Below, piece by piece: positions 23,138 through 31,674 of a stretch of 39,438 nucleotides of DNA (the first letter of the stretch is position 1; each line of letters opens with the position of its first letter). The translations under genes and the position numbers were made by a program. The stretch lies in NCBI GenBank assembly GCA_964408735.1, contig CAYPAX010000031.1, positions 1 through 39,438 on the forward strand, read 5' to 3'. This DNA comes from UBA7887 sp964408735. Lineage in GTDB: Bacteria; Pseudomonadota; Alphaproteobacteria; UBA7887. The notes beneath the pieces were generated by a model, which did no database searches, had not been told where the DNA came from, and worked only from the letters and a program-made list of their open reading frames with translations.

Positions 23138-23904
23138 AGGGCCTCCAGGCGCGGCTCGCTGCCAGGGGCGAGCACGACGAGATGGTCGTCGGGAACCGGC
23201 TGCCACGAGCTGTCATCGCTGAAGGGCTCGGAGGCCACCAGCCAGCCGCCCGCGAACAGGGGATCCGTGCCGACATAAAGCGACGGCGCCCCGTGGCGCA
23301 GCGCGAAACGACTGGCATAGATGCTCTCACCATCGGCCAGCAGGAAGTTGAACAACCCGTGCGCGTCACCAAGCCAGTCCTCCATGCGGTCGAACAAACG
23401 GCGCAGGGCTGCCTCACCATCGCCAGTGCCGTCGAGCTCCTGACAGAGGGCGGCAAAAAGGTATTCCGAATCGGTGTTGCCGCGAATCGCCGCTTCGTGC
23501 CGGGGCTCGAGGTGGGCACGCAGGCGCGCGCGCGGGCCGTCGGCGAAGCCATGGATGAAGCCGTTGTGGGAGAACAGCCGCCCCTCGACAAGGAAAGGAT
23601 GGGTATTGGCCTGGCTCACCGGCAACCCCGGCGTGGCACTGCGCACATTGCCGAGCCATAGCGGGCTGACCAATGACCGGCCGAGATGGGCGAGATTAAC
23701 GTCGGACCACACCGGCATGGGGTTAGCGTAGGTGCCGAAACTGCCATCCCCGAGCTGCCAACCGACCCCGAAGCCGTCGGCGTTGATGGCTGCCGTCAGC
23801 ATCTCGCGCGGCTTGTAGGCCTGGGTGACCAGGCTGTGCTCCGGTTCCTCAAGAAAGCGGCCCAGCGATATGGGCGGACCGAGATAGGCGGCGTGTCGGC
23901 ACAT
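23134..23904 (-). CDS. egtC: Class II glutamine amidotransferase EgtC
   Basis: A 256-residue Ntn hydrolase with catalytic C2 right after the initiator (MCRHAAYLG) and amidotransferase motifs GFGVGWQ, NVRSATPG, NTHPFLVEGRLFSHNG and GNTDSEYLF. EgtC removes glutamate from the gamma-glutamyl hercynylcysteine sulfoxide made by EgtB. The 4-bp overlap with egtB and the divergent egtD make the assignment firm. Its presence suggests that this EgtB uses gamma-glutamylcysteine, as in mycobacteria, rather than free cysteine. The final PLP lyase EgtE is not in the window. Confidence 0.9.
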   Translation of the reverse strand: MCRHAAYLGPPISLGRFLEEPEHSLVTQAYKPREMLTAAINADGFGVGWQLGDGSFGTYANPMPVWSDVNLAHLGRSLVSPLWLGNVRSATPGLPVSQANTHPFLVEGRLFSHNGFIHGFADGPRARLRAHLEPRHEAAIRGNTDSEYLFAALCQELDGTGDGEAALRRLFDRMEDWLGDAHGLFNFLLADGESIYASRFALRHGAPSLYVGTDPLFAGGWLVASEPFSDDSSWQPVPDDHLVVLAPGSEPRLEAL

Positions 23905-24001
23905 CGTGTACTGCCCCCACGGGGCCCGGGCTTGTTTCGCGTCGGCCAGATGTTAGCCTAGCGAGAGGCTCGGCAACAGAGCCGCGGCGAAGGAGTTTGG
24001 T
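23905..24001. promoter_or_regulatory. Divergent egtC / egtD intergenic region
   Basis: These 97 bases must serve both egtCB and egtD. AAGGAG at about 23990-23995 is the egtD ribosome-binding site. A small inverted repeat GGCTC (23967-23971) / GAGCC (23979-23983) sits in the probable egtD leader; it could be an operator or a weak hairpin. No clear -35/-10 pair is seen. Confidence 0.3.
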
Positions 24002-25009
24002 ATGGACGTTTCCGCCCCAGCGAGCATCGACGCAGGACGACTGGATTGTCGCTTTGTTGCCGGCGCCCGGACAGTGGCGACGCTGGAAGACGATCTGCGC
24101 CAAGGCCTGCTGAGCCCCCCGCGCGTCTTCCCGCCCAAATATTTCTACGACGAACGCGGATCGCATCTCTTCGATCGCATCTGCGAGACGCCCGAATACT
24201 ACCTCACGCGTACCGAGGACGCCCTTCTCAGCGACAGCGCGGAGCACATCATCGCCGCCGCCGAGCCCGAGGACATCCTCGAGATCGGTAGCGGCATGTC
24301 ACGCAAGACCCGCCGCCTGCTGGACGCCTGCGAGGCGGCAAGCCTCTATCCCAGCTATTCCCCTTTCGACATTTCCGAGGATGCCCTGCGCCTTGCCGCC
24401 GAGCAGTTGCTGCAGCGCTATCCCTGGCTCAAGGTAAGCCTGCTTGTCGGCGACTACGACGCCGGCCTGGCGAATTTGCCGAGCTTCAACGGACGGCGGC
24501 TGATCTGCTTTCTGGGCAGCACCATCGGCAATCTCGAGCATGCCGAGGCCGTGGCCTTCCTGGGAGACATTCGCAAACGCATGAGCGCCGACGACCTGCT
24601 GCTTCTGGGCGCAGACCGGGTCAAGCCGGAACCGGTTCTGAACGCCGCCTACAACGATGGCGACGGCCTGACCGCAGCCTTCAACATGAACCTGTTGAGC
24701 GTCCTCAATGTCGAGGCGGAATGCGATTTCGAGCCTGGACAGTTCGTCCATCGCGCTGCGTTCAATGCCGAGCTGTCGCGTATCGAGATGCACTTGATCT
24801 CGCAAGCCGACCAGGAAATCCGTATCGGCAGCCTTGACACCTCGATCCAGGTCGAGCGCGGCGAAGCGATCCTGACCGAGATCAGCCGCAAGTTCACGGA
24901 GGAAGCGCTGGAGGCGATGCTGAGGGAAAGCGGCTTCGAGACCGAGTTTCACTTCGCACCGGACGACGATGCCTTCTCGCTGGTGCTGGCGCGGCCAGGC
25001 AAATCCTAG
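24002..25009 (+). CDS. egtD: L-histidine N-alpha-methyltransferase EgtD
   Basis: A 335-residue SAM-dependent methyltransferase that makes hercynine (trimethylhistidine), the first step to ergothioneine. Family marks are FPPKYFYDERGSHLFDRI and TPEYYLTRTE near the N-terminus, the SAM site DILEIGSGMSRKTRRLL, FDISEDALR, CFLGSTIGNLE, LLGADRVKP and AAYNDGDGLTAAFNMNLL. It reads divergently from egtCB with AAGGAG 6 nt before the ATG. The length is typical. It precedes the thiY gene by 39 bp and may be co-transcribed with it. Confidence 0.94.
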   Translation: MDVSAPASIDAGRLDCRFVAGARTVATLEDDLRQGLLSPPRVFPPKYFYDERGSHLFDRICETPEYYLTRTEDALLSDSAEHIIAAAEPEDILEIGSGMSRKTRRLLDACEAASLYPSYSPFDISEDALRLAAEQLLQRYPWLKVSLLVGDYDAGLANLPSFNGRRLICFLGSTIGNLEHAEAVAFLGDIRKRMSADDLLLLGADRVKPEPVLNAAYNDGDGLTAAFNMNLLSVLNVEAECDFEPGQFVHRAAFNAELSRIEMHLISQADQEIRIGSLDTSIQVERGEAILTEISRKFTEEALEAMLRESGFETEFHFAPDDDAFSLVLARPGKS

Positions 25010-25048
25010 TATCTCCCAATACCGACCAGGAAAACGGACCGTTTCATA

Positions 25049-25987
25049 ATGAAGAACGCCACTGCCCTTGTGCTCATGACCCTGTTCGCCATGCCGGGCT
25101 TGGCGAGCGCGGACGAGAAGCTGACCGTCCTGCTGGACTGGTTCGTCAATCCGGACCATGCGCCGCTGATCGTCGCTCAGGAAAAGGGCCTGTTTGCCGA
25201 ACACGGCCTGTCGGTCGAGCTTGTGGCTCCGGCCGATCCCTCGGCACCGCCCAAGCTAGTGGCGGCCGGACAGGCAGATATCGCGGTCTCATATCAGCCG
25301 CAGCTTCACATCCAGGTTGCCGAGGGCCTGCCGCTGACCCGCTTCGCAACATTGGTCGCGACGCCGCTCAATGCCCTGGTGGTGCTGGCAGACAGCCCGA
25401 TTCGCTCGATTGCCGACCTGGACGGGCGAAAAGTGGGCTTTTCCGTTGGCGGCTTCGAAGATGCCCTGCTCCGCGCCATGCTGGCGAAGCAGGGTCTGGG
25501 CTTGGAAAGCGTGACTCTGATCAACGTCAACTTTTCCCTCTCGCCTTCCCTGATCTCCGGCCAGGTCGACGCGGTGATAGGCGCGTTTCGAAATTTCGAG
25601 CTGAATCAGATGGATATTGCTGGGAAACCCGGTCGCGCGTTCTATGTGGAAGAGCATGGGGTGCCGGCCTATGACGAGCTGATTCTGGTCGCGCACAAGG
25701 ACAATGTGGATGATCCGAAGCTGGTGGCGTTTCTGCGGGCGCTCGAAGCCGGCGTGCAATATCTGGTAAATCACCCGAAGGAAAGCTGGGCGCTGTTCAT
25801 CAAGGGCCGCCCGGAGTTGGATGATGAGCTCAACCGGCGGGCCTGGCGAGACACGCTGCCAAGATTCGCGCTGCGCCCGGCGGCACTCGACAAGGGACGA
25901 TATGATCGGTTCAGCCGCTTTCTCGCCGAACAAGGCCTCATCGATGAGGCACGTTCAGCTGACGCCTATGCGGTGGCGCTCGACTGA
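25049..25987 (+). CDS. thiY: Thiamine-precursor (HMP/FAMP) ABC transporter substrate-binding protein
   Basis: A 312-residue periplasmic protein with a signal peptide (ALVLMTLFAMPGLASA). It has the NMT1/THI5-like fold signatures LTVLLDWFVNPDHAPL, AVSYQPQLHIQVAEGLP, VGFSVGGFEDALL and VNFSLSPSLISGQVDAVIGA. These are close to ThiY proteins that bind formylaminopyrimidine/HMP for thiamine salvage. It should work with thiZ and thiX at 20615-22086, from which it is separated by the ergothioneine genes. No TPP riboswitch is visible upstream. AGGAAA lies about 15 nt before the ATG, so the ribosome-binding site is weak. Confidence 0.87.
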   Translation: MKNATALVLMTLFAMPGLASADEKLTVLLDWFVNPDHAPLIVAQEKGLFAEHGLSVELVAPADPSAPPKLVAAGQADIAVSYQPQLHIQVAEGLPLTRFATLVATPLNALVVLADSPIRSIADLDGRKVGFSVGGFEDALLRAMLAKQGLGLESVTLINVNFSLSPSLISGQVDAVIGAFRNFELNQMDIAGKPGRAFYVEEHGVPAYDELILVAHKDNVDDPKLVAFLRALEAGVQYLVNHPKESWALFIKGRPELDDELNRRAWRDTLPRFALRPAALDKGRYDRFSRFLAEQGLIDEARSADAYAVALD

Positions 25988-26023
25988 GCGGACGCAACGG
26001 TCCTAAGGCTCGGGGGAATACGG

Positions 26024-26503
26024 GTGCGACACACGGTCTCGCTATTCGTCATGCTCGCAGTCGTATGGCTGCTCCTTTCGGGGCATTACACGACGCTGAT
26101 ATTGATCTTCGGCGCCCTCTCCTGCGCCTTGGTGACCTATCTTGCGCGCCGCTTCGACGTGGTCGACCACGAAAGCCATCCCTGGCACATGTGGTGGCGC
26201 CTGCCGGGCTATTGGCTTTGGCTGCTGGTCGAGATCGTCGAGGCCAATATCGACGTCGGCCGCCGCATCATCGACCCCAGCCTGCCGATCGACCCCATGC
26301 TGTTCGAGGTCGATGCCACGCAAAAATCGGACCTCGGGCGGGTCATTTTCGCCAACTCGATCACGCTGACGCCTGGCACGGTGTCGGTCGACATGCGTGA
26401 GGGCAAGATCCTGGTGCATGCGCTCACCGCCGAAGGCGCGGCGGACCTGCGCCAGGGCACCATGAACGCCAAGGCCACGGCACTGGAAGGAAACGGCACA
26501 TGA
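26024..26503 (+). CDS. mrpE: Mrp-type cation/proton antiporter subunit E
   Basis: A 159-residue MnhE/MrpE protein: two N-terminal membrane helices (LFVMLAVVWLLLSGHYT and the following segment), then the hallmark EIVEANIDVGRRIIDPSLPIDP region and a cytoplasmic domain with FANSITLTPGTVSVDM. GTG 26024 follows GGGGGAA by 6 nt. It is the first gene of a ten-gene operon in which most genes overlap by 1-4 bp, and lies 36 bp after thiY. Confidence 0.93.
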   Translation: MRHTVSLFVMLAVVWLLLSGHYTTLILIFGALSCALVTYLARRFDVVDHESHPWHMWWRLPGYWLWLLVEIVEANIDVGRRIIDPSLPIDPMLFEVDATQKSDLGRVIFANSITLTPGTVSVDMREGKILVHALTAEGAADLRQGTMNAKATALEGNGT

Positions 26504-26787
26504 CGGCGGCTTTTGCCGTTGCCGCCATCGCCCTGCTCGTGACCATGGGCCTTGCGGTGTCACGTGCCGTCGCAGGGCCGACGGTGTTCGACCGTATCCT
26601 TGCCGCCAACGCCTTCGGCACCAAGACCGTGCTGCTAATAGCCGTGGTCGGGTTCCTTACTGGTCGGCCGGATTTTCTCGACCTCGGCCTGGTCTACGCC
26701 CTGATCAACTTCGTCGGCATCATCGCCGCCATGAAGTACTTCAAGTTCGGCGCCTTCGACGACCAGCCGCGGGACGCGCAACAATGA
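26500..26787 (+). CDS. mrpF: Mrp-type antiporter subunit F
   Basis: A 95-residue protein with three membrane helices. The conserved MrpF segment AVAGPTVFDRILAANAFGTK is at about 24-43, and the C-terminus has VYALINFVGIIAAMKYFK. It overlaps mrpE and mrpG by ATGA junctions. MrpF is a small membrane subunit that helps form the cation path of the complex. Confidence 0.92.
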   Translation: MTAAFAVAAIALLVTMGLAVSRAVAGPTVFDRILAANAFGTKTVLLIAVVGFLTGRPDFLDLGLVYALINFVGIIAAMKYFKFGAFDDQPRDAQQ

Positions 26788-27116
26788 GCGTAGCCCTCGA
26801 CATCCTGGCCTGGGCCTGCTTGCTGTCGGGATCGGCGATCATCCTGATCGGCGGCATCGGTCTGGTGCGACTGCCCGATTTCTACAGCCGTGCCCATGCC
26901 GCCGGCATGACGGATACGCTGGGTGCCGCGCTGGTGATCACCGGCATGATGATCGAAGCCGGCTGGTCGCTGAACCTGGCACGGCTTGCCTTCATCCTCA
27001 TCTTCCTGCTTTTCACCAGTCCGACGGCAAGCCACGCGCTGGCCCACTCGGCCTTGGTCAGCGGCCTCAAGCCATGGACGAAACCCAAAACCGGCGGCAA
27101 GGGGGAGGCTGAGTGA
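26784..27116 (+). CDS. mrpG: Mrp-type antiporter subunit G
   Basis: A 110-residue protein with three membrane helices. Hallmarks are the MrpG sequences LIGGIGLVRLPDFYSRAHAA and TDTLGAALVITGMM, and the TSPTASHALAHSAL segment near the end. It overlaps mrpF by ATGA and is followed directly by the MbhD/E-like gene. Confidence 0.92.
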   Translation: MSVALDILAWACLLSGSAIILIGGIGLVRLPDFYSRAHAAGMTDTLGAALVITGMMIEAGWSLNLARLAFILIFLLFTSPTASHALAHSALVSGLKPWTKPKTGGKGEAE

Positions 27117-27661
27117 TGGAGCAGGTCGTTCACATCGCTCTGCTCGCCTTGCTGGTCGCGACCGCGCTGCTCATCGTGCGCATGCGCAGCATTCTCGCGG
27201 TCGTCATGCTGAGCGGCATATACAGCTTTGTCATGGCCAGCATATTCCTGGTGCTCGACGCGGTCGACGTTGCCTTCACCGAGGCCGCGGTCGGCGCCGG
27301 CATCACCACGGTTCTGGGCCTGATGGCCCTGTCATTGACCGACGACCGGGAGAAGACGCCGGCACACCGCCCGATCCTGCCATTAGCCGTGGTCTCGATC
27401 ACGGGTGCGTTGCTGCTCTATGCCGGCACCGACATGCCGTTGATCGGTGATCCCGACGCGCCGATCCACGGCCATGTCGCGCCGCGCTACATCGAGGAGA
27501 CGCCGCACGCCATCGGCATTCCCAACATCGTCACCTCGGTGCTGGCGGACTATCGCGGCTACGACACCCTCGGCGAGGTCGGCGTGATCTTCACCGCCGG
27601 TATCGGTGTCATGCTGCTGCTCGGGCGAAGCACTCGGCGGCGCAAGGAGGATGAGGAATGA
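27116..27661 (+). CDS. MbhD/MbhE-like subunit (DUF4040; equivalent to the MrpA C-terminal region)
   Basis: A 181-residue membrane protein. The N-terminal part (VHIALLALLVATALLIVRM ... AFTEAAVGAGITTVLGLMAL) matches the MbhD/DUF4040 domain; the second part (VTSVLADYRGYDTLGEVGVIFTAGIGV) matches MbhE. In standard Mrp these two segments form the C-terminal end of the large MrpA subunit; here they are a separate fused protein. ATG 27116 overlaps the mrpG stop by 1 bp and is 7 nt after GGGGGAGG; GTG 27113 is the alternative. It pairs with the MrpB subunit. Confidence 0.85.
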   Translation: MEQVVHIALLALLVATALLIVRMRSILAVVMLSGIYSFVMASIFLVLDAVDVAFTEAAVGAGITTVLGLMALSLTDDREKTPAHRPILPLAVVSITGALLLYAGTDMPLIGDPDAPIHGHVAPRYIEETPHAIGIPNIVTSVLADYRGYDTLGEVGVIFTAGIGVMLLLGRSTRRRKEDEE

Positions 27662-28089
27662 AAGACCTCCTGATCCTTCGCGTGGTAACCAAGTTCCTCA
27701 TCCCGTTCATCATCCTGTTCGGTCTCTACGTCCAGTTCCACGGCGACTATGGCCCCGGTGGCGGCTTCCAGGCGGGCGTGATCATCGCCGCCGGCTGCAT
27801 TCTCTACGGCCTCGTCTTCGGGCTCGAGACCCTGCGCCGGGCGATCCCGCCATCTATCGTGCAGAGCCTGGTCGCCATCGGCCTCACCATCTATGCTGGA
27901 ACCGGCTTCGTCACGGTGCTGATGGGCGGGCGTTTCCTCGATTATGCCCGCCTCGCCCACGATCCGGCGCATGGCCATCATTACGGCATTCTCATTGTCG
28001 AGCTTGGCGTCGGCATCACGGTCAGCGCGGTCATGCTGACGATCTACTACGGCTTCGCCGGGCGTGGCGCGGGCAAGGCAGGCGGCTGA
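27658..28089 (+). CDS. mrpB: Mrp-type antiporter subunit B
   Basis: A 143-residue MnhB protein with four membrane helices. The family mark FHGDYGPGGGFQAGVIIAA is at about residues 28-46, and FVTVLMGGRFLDY follows later. It overlaps the preceding gene by ATGA and shares 1 bp with mrpC (TGATG). GGAGG at about 27646-27650 is the likely ribosome-binding site. Confidence 0.93.
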   Translation: MKDLLILRVVTKFLIPFIILFGLYVQFHGDYGPGGGFQAGVIIAAGCILYGLVFGLETLRRAIPPSIVQSLVAIGLTIYAGTGFVTVLMGGRFLDYARLAHDPAHGHHYGILIVELGVGITVSAVMLTIYYGFAGRGAGKAGG

Positions 28090-28454
28090 TGGAAATTCTC
28101 GGCCGTTACGCCTATTGGGTCGTCGTGGTTGTAATGATGATCGGCTTCTACGTGGTCATCGACCGCGGCAATCTGGTCAAGAAGCTGGTCGGGCTCAACA
28201 TCTTCCAGACCGCGGTCTTCCTGCTTTACATATCGGCGGGCAAGGTATCCGGCGGCACCGCGCCGATTATCGACGATGACGCGACGCTCTATTCCAATCC
28301 CCTGCCGCATGTGCTGATCCTCACCGCCATTGTTGTCGGCGTCGCCACCCTGGCGCTCGGCCTGGCCCTGGTGGTGCGCATCAAGGAGGCCTACGGCACG
28401 GTGGAAGAGGACGAGATCCAGGCGATCGAAAATCGCGAGGAGGACGCCGCGTGA
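28089..28454 (+). CDS. mrpC: Mrp-type antiporter subunit C (NuoK-like)
   Basis: A 121-residue protein with three membrane helices, homologous to complex I NuoK: VVIDRGNLVKKLVGLNIFQT, SNPLPHVLILTAIVVGVA and a charged C-terminal tail. It overlaps mrpB by 1 bp and the next gene by GTGA. NuoK-like subunits carry part of the proton path beside the antiporter subunits. Confidence 0.92.
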   Translation: MEILGRYAYWVVVVVMMIGFYVVIDRGNLVKKLVGLNIFQTAVFLLYISAGKVSGGTAPIIDDDATLYSNPLPHVLILTAIVVGVATLALGLALVVRIKEAYGTVEEDEIQAIENREEDAA

Positions 28455-29929
28455 TCGCCGCCAATCTTACAGCCTTGCAAGTCGCCATACCGCTCATCGG
28501 GGCACCGCTTTGCACCCTGCTGGGGCGCGGCTCGCGCGCCTGGGCGATCAGCCTGATCATCACCTGGGCGGCTTTCGCCATGGCCATCGGCCTCATGGTG
28601 CAGGTGGTGACGGATGGGCCGATCAGCTACATGATGGGCGACTGGCCGGCGCCGTGGGGCATCGAATACCGCGTCGATTTCCTCAACGCCTTCGTGCTGC
28701 TGTTCGTCACGGGCGTGGCCTCCGCCGTCATGCCCTTCGCCTATCACAGCGTCAGGGCGGAGATCAGCGAAGACAAGCACCGCCTGTTCTATACCGCCTA
28801 TCTGCTGACCTTTGCCGGCCTGCTCGGCATGACGGTCACGGGCGATGCCTTCAACGCCTTCGTGTTCATGGAGATATCCTCGCTCTCGGGCTATGTGCTG
28901 ATCAGCCTTGGGCGCGACCGTAGGGCGCTGTTCGCGAGCTATCAATATCTCGTTCTCGGCACCATTGGCGCGACCTTCTTCGTCATCGCCATCGGCCTGC
29001 TCTACATCGCCACCGGCACGCTCAACATGGCGGACCTGGCCGAACGCCTGCCGGCGCTGTCGAACAACACGGTGGTGATCGCGGCCTACGCCTTCCTGAT
29101 CGTCGGCCTGAGCCTCAAACTGGCTCTCTTCCCGCTGCATCTGTGGCTGCCCAACGCGTATACCTTCGCGCCGTCCGTGGTCTCGGCGCTGCTGGCCGGC
29201 ACCGCGACCAAGGTTGGCGTCTATCTCCTGCTGCGCTTCATGTTCGGGGTATTCGGCGCCGATTTCGCCATCGGCACCCACCCGGTGGCGGGTTTGTTGA
29301 TGCCGCTCGCCATCGTCGCCGCCTTCTCCGGCTCCCTGGTCGCCATCACCCAGCTCAACGTCAAGCGGCTGCTGGCCTATTCGTCCCTGGCCCAGATCGG
29401 CTACATCGTGCTCGGCATCAGCCTGGCCAACGAGACCGGGCTGACCGGCGCGGTGGTGCATCTGTTCAACCACGCCCTGATGAAAGGCGCGATGTTCATC
29501 GCGCTCGGCTGCATCATGCTGCGCGTCGGCGGCACCCGCTTCGAGCACATCAAGGGCCTCGGCAAGCGCATGCCGCTGACCATGGCGGCCTTCGTGCTGG
29601 CCGGCCTGAGCATGATCGGGGTGCCCGGCACGGTCGGCTTCGTCAGCAAGTGGTATCTGGTTCTGGCGACGCTGGAGCGCGGCCTGTGGCCGATCGCGGT
29701 GATCGTCATGATCACCTCGCTGATGGCCGTGGTCTATGTCTGGCGCGTCGTCGAGGCGGCCTATTTCGAGGAGCCCGACACGTCGATCGAGATCAAGGAG
29801 GCACCCTGGCCCATGGTCGCCTCGGCCTGGGTGCTGGCGGCGGCCTGCGTGGTCTTCGGCCTGGCCACGGAGCTGACCGTCGGCACCGCTGAACAGGCTG
29901 CCAGGATGATGCTGGGAGCGGGCTCGTGA
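28451..29929 (+). CDS. mrpD: Mrp-type antiporter subunit D (NuoN/M-like), first of three
   Basis: A 492-residue membrane protein with about 14 helices. The charged residues used for ion transfer in NuoL/M/N proteins are present: E in FVFMEISSLSGY (helix 5), K in GLSLKLALFPLHLWLPNAY (helix 7), K in GTATKVGVYLLLR (helix 8) and K in FNHALMKGAMFIA (helix 12). The length and the position after mrpC identify it as the regular MrpD. GTG 28451 overlaps the mrpC stop, and its own stop overlaps the next GTG. Confidence 0.92.
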   Translation: MIAANLTALQVAIPLIGAPLCTLLGRGSRAWAISLIITWAAFAMAIGLMVQVVTDGPISYMMGDWPAPWGIEYRVDFLNAFVLLFVTGVASAVMPFAYHSVRAEISEDKHRLFYTAYLLTFAGLLGMTVTGDAFNAFVFMEISSLSGYVLISLGRDRRALFASYQYLVLGTIGATFFVIAIGLLYIATGTLNMADLAERLPALSNNTVVIAAYAFLIVGLSLKLALFPLHLWLPNAYTFAPSVVSALLAGTATKVGVYLLLRFMFGVFGADFAIGTHPVAGLLMPLAIVAAFSGSLVAITQLNVKRLLAYSSLAQIGYIVLGISLANETGLTGAVVHLFNHALMKGAMFIALGCIMLRVGGTRFEHIKGLGKRMPLTMAAFVLAGLSMIGVPGTVGFVSKWYLVLATLERGLWPIAVIVMITSLMAVVYVWRVVEAAYFEEPDTSIEIKEAPWPMVASAWVLAAACVVFGLATELTVGTAEQAARMMLGAGS

Positions 29930-31386
29930 GTAGCGCTTTCGTCGTCGGCGCGGCGCCGCTGTGGCCGCTGGTCGGCGCGGTGATGATCTGGCTGGCCGGG
30001 CCACGGCCCAATATCCGCGAAGGCGTGACCATGGTGACCGCGGCGGTGCTGCTGCTCATGGTCGCCTCGCTGGCGCCGGCGGTGATGGCGGGCGGGCGGC
30101 CATCCGCCGAGCTCTTCGAGGTTCTGCCCGGCGTGCGCCTGGCCTTCGAGGTCGAGCCGCTCGGCATGCTGTTCGCGCTGATCGCCTCGTTCCTCTGGCT
30201 GCCTAACTCGATCTACTCGATCGGCTATATGCGCGCCCATCACGAGCAGAATCAAACCCGCTTCTATGTCTGTTTTGCCCTCGCTTTGACCGGCGCCGTG
30301 GGTGTCGCCTTCGCCGCCAACCTGTTCACGTTGTTCCTGTTCTACGAGATTCTCACCATCTCCACCTACCCGCTCGTCACCCACGCAGGCACGGACAAGG
30401 CGCGGCGCTCGGGGCGGGTCTATCTGGGGATCCTGATCGGCACCTCGATCGCCTTCCAGCTGCTCGCCATCCTCATCACCTGGGCGGTTGCGGGCACCAT
30501 GGAGTTCACGGTCGGCGGCATTCTCGCGGGCAATGCAGAGCCCGCGACCATCGGCATATTGTTCGCGCTCTACATGTTCGGCGTCGGCAAGGCCGCCATC
30601 ATGCCCTTCCACCGCTGGCTGCCCGCCGCCATGGTGGCGCCGACACCGGTCAGCGCGCTGCTGCATGCGGTGGCCGTGGTCAAGGCCGGCGTCTTCACGG
30701 TGCTGAAGATCGTCATCTACGTCTTCGGCCTCGACCTGATGACCGGCGCACACCCCGGCCAATGGCTGATGTGGCTGGCGGCCTTCACGCTGCTGACAGC
30801 CTCGCTGATAGCGATGACCAAGGACAATCTCAAGGCGCGGCTGGCCTATTCCACGATCAGCCAGCTCGCCTATATCGTGCTCGCGGCAGCGCTGGCCACG
30901 CCGGGCGCCATTATCGGCGGCGGCATGCACATGCTGATGCACGCGTTCGGCAAGATCACGCTGTTCTTCTGCGCCGGCGCCATCATCATCACCGCGCACA
31001 AGGACAACATCTCCGACATGCGCGGCCTGGGGCGGGCCATGCCGGTGACGCTGTTCGCCTTCCTCATCGGCGCGCTCAGCGTCATCGGCCTGCCGCCCTT
31101 TGGCGGTGCCTGGAGCAAATGGTACATCGCCCTCGGCGCCGTGGAGGCGGAACAGCTCATCTTCGTCGCCGTGCTGATGGTCTCGAGCCTGCTGAACGTG
31201 GCCTATTTCATGCCCGTCATCGTGCGCGGGTTCTTCCCCGGCGACAAGCCGACCGCCTTCGACGACGGCGTCAAGGAGGCACCGCTCGCCTGCCTGATAC
31301 CGATCATCTTTACCGCCAGCATGTGCCTGGTCCTGTTCGTCTTCCCGGACCCGGCCTATCGCCTGCTCGCCCAACTGGTGCCCTGA
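29926..31386 (+). CDS. Second antiporter-like subunit (NuoM/MrpD family)
   Basis: A 486-residue membrane protein of about 14 helices, a divergent paralogue of the previous one. The transfer residues are kept: E in FLFYEILTISTYP, K in FGVGKAAIMPFHRWLP, K in AVAVVKAGVFTVLK and K in LMHAFGKITLFF. PFHRWLPAAMVAPTPVSALL is typical of NuoL/M. It starts at GTG 29926 overlapping the preceding stop (GTGA). It may take the place of the missing MrpA N-terminal antiporter module. Confidence 0.88.
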   Translation: MSSAFVVGAAPLWPLVGAVMIWLAGPRPNIREGVTMVTAAVLLLMVASLAPAVMAGGRPSAELFEVLPGVRLAFEVEPLGMLFALIASFLWLPNSIYSIGYMRAHHEQNQTRFYVCFALALTGAVGVAFAANLFTLFLFYEILTISTYPLVTHAGTDKARRSGRVYLGILIGTSIAFQLLAILITWAVAGTMEFTVGGILAGNAEPATIGILFALYMFGVGKAAIMPFHRWLPAAMVAPTPVSALLHAVAVVKAGVFTVLKIVIYVFGLDLMTGAHPGQWLMWLAAFTLLTASLIAMTKDNLKARLAYSTISQLAYIVLAAALATPGAIIGGGMHMLMHAFGKITLFFCAGAIIITAHKDNISDMRGLGRAMPVTLFAFLIGALSVIGLPPFGGAWSKWYIALGAVEAEQLIFVAVLMVSSLLNVAYFMPVIVRGFFPGDKPTAFDDGVKEAPLACLIPIIFTASMCLVLFVFPDPAYRLLAQLVP

Positions 31387-31398
31387 GGTAGGATCGCG

Positions 31399-31674
31399 AT
31401 GACACCGCCGCCGGACGAAAAGAAATACTGGCTGGACGACCTGGGCAATGTGCGCAAGGTCCTGTGGGCGCTTTATATCGCCTGCGGCGTGCTGGTCGCT
31501 CTCGACCTGTTCTACGTCAAGCATACCGAGTTCGCCTTCGAAGGTTGGTTCGGCTTCTTCGGCGTCTACGGTTTCGTCTGCTGCGTGCTGCTGGTGCTGA
31601 TAGCCAAGGAGCTGCGCAAGATCATCTCGCGGCCCGAGGACTATTACGACCGGGAGGCCGGCGATGACTCATAG
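31399..31674 (+). CDS. Small two-helix membrane protein of the antiporter operon, unknown function
   Basis: A 91-residue protein with two predicted membrane helices, at about 23-40 (VLWALYIACGVLVALDLF) and 49-68 (WFGFFGVYGFVCCVLLVLIA), and charged ends. The cytoplasmic tail reads KELRKIISRPEDYYDREAG. It does not match any of the seven standard Mrp subunits I know. It lies between the second and third antiporter subunits and overlaps the third by 11 bp, so it is probably translated with them and may be an accessory subunit. TAGGAT lies 6 nt before the ATG. Confidence 0.75.
   Translation: MTPPPDEKKYWLDDLGNVRKVLWALYIACGVLVALDLFYVKHTEFAFEGWFGFFGVYGFVCCVLLVLIAKELRKIISRPEDYYDREAGDDS

Noticed and set aside
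25010..25048. Possible TPP riboswitch upstream of thiY
   Set aside because: The gap is only 39 bases and holds no THI-box sequence; none is seen before thiZ either.
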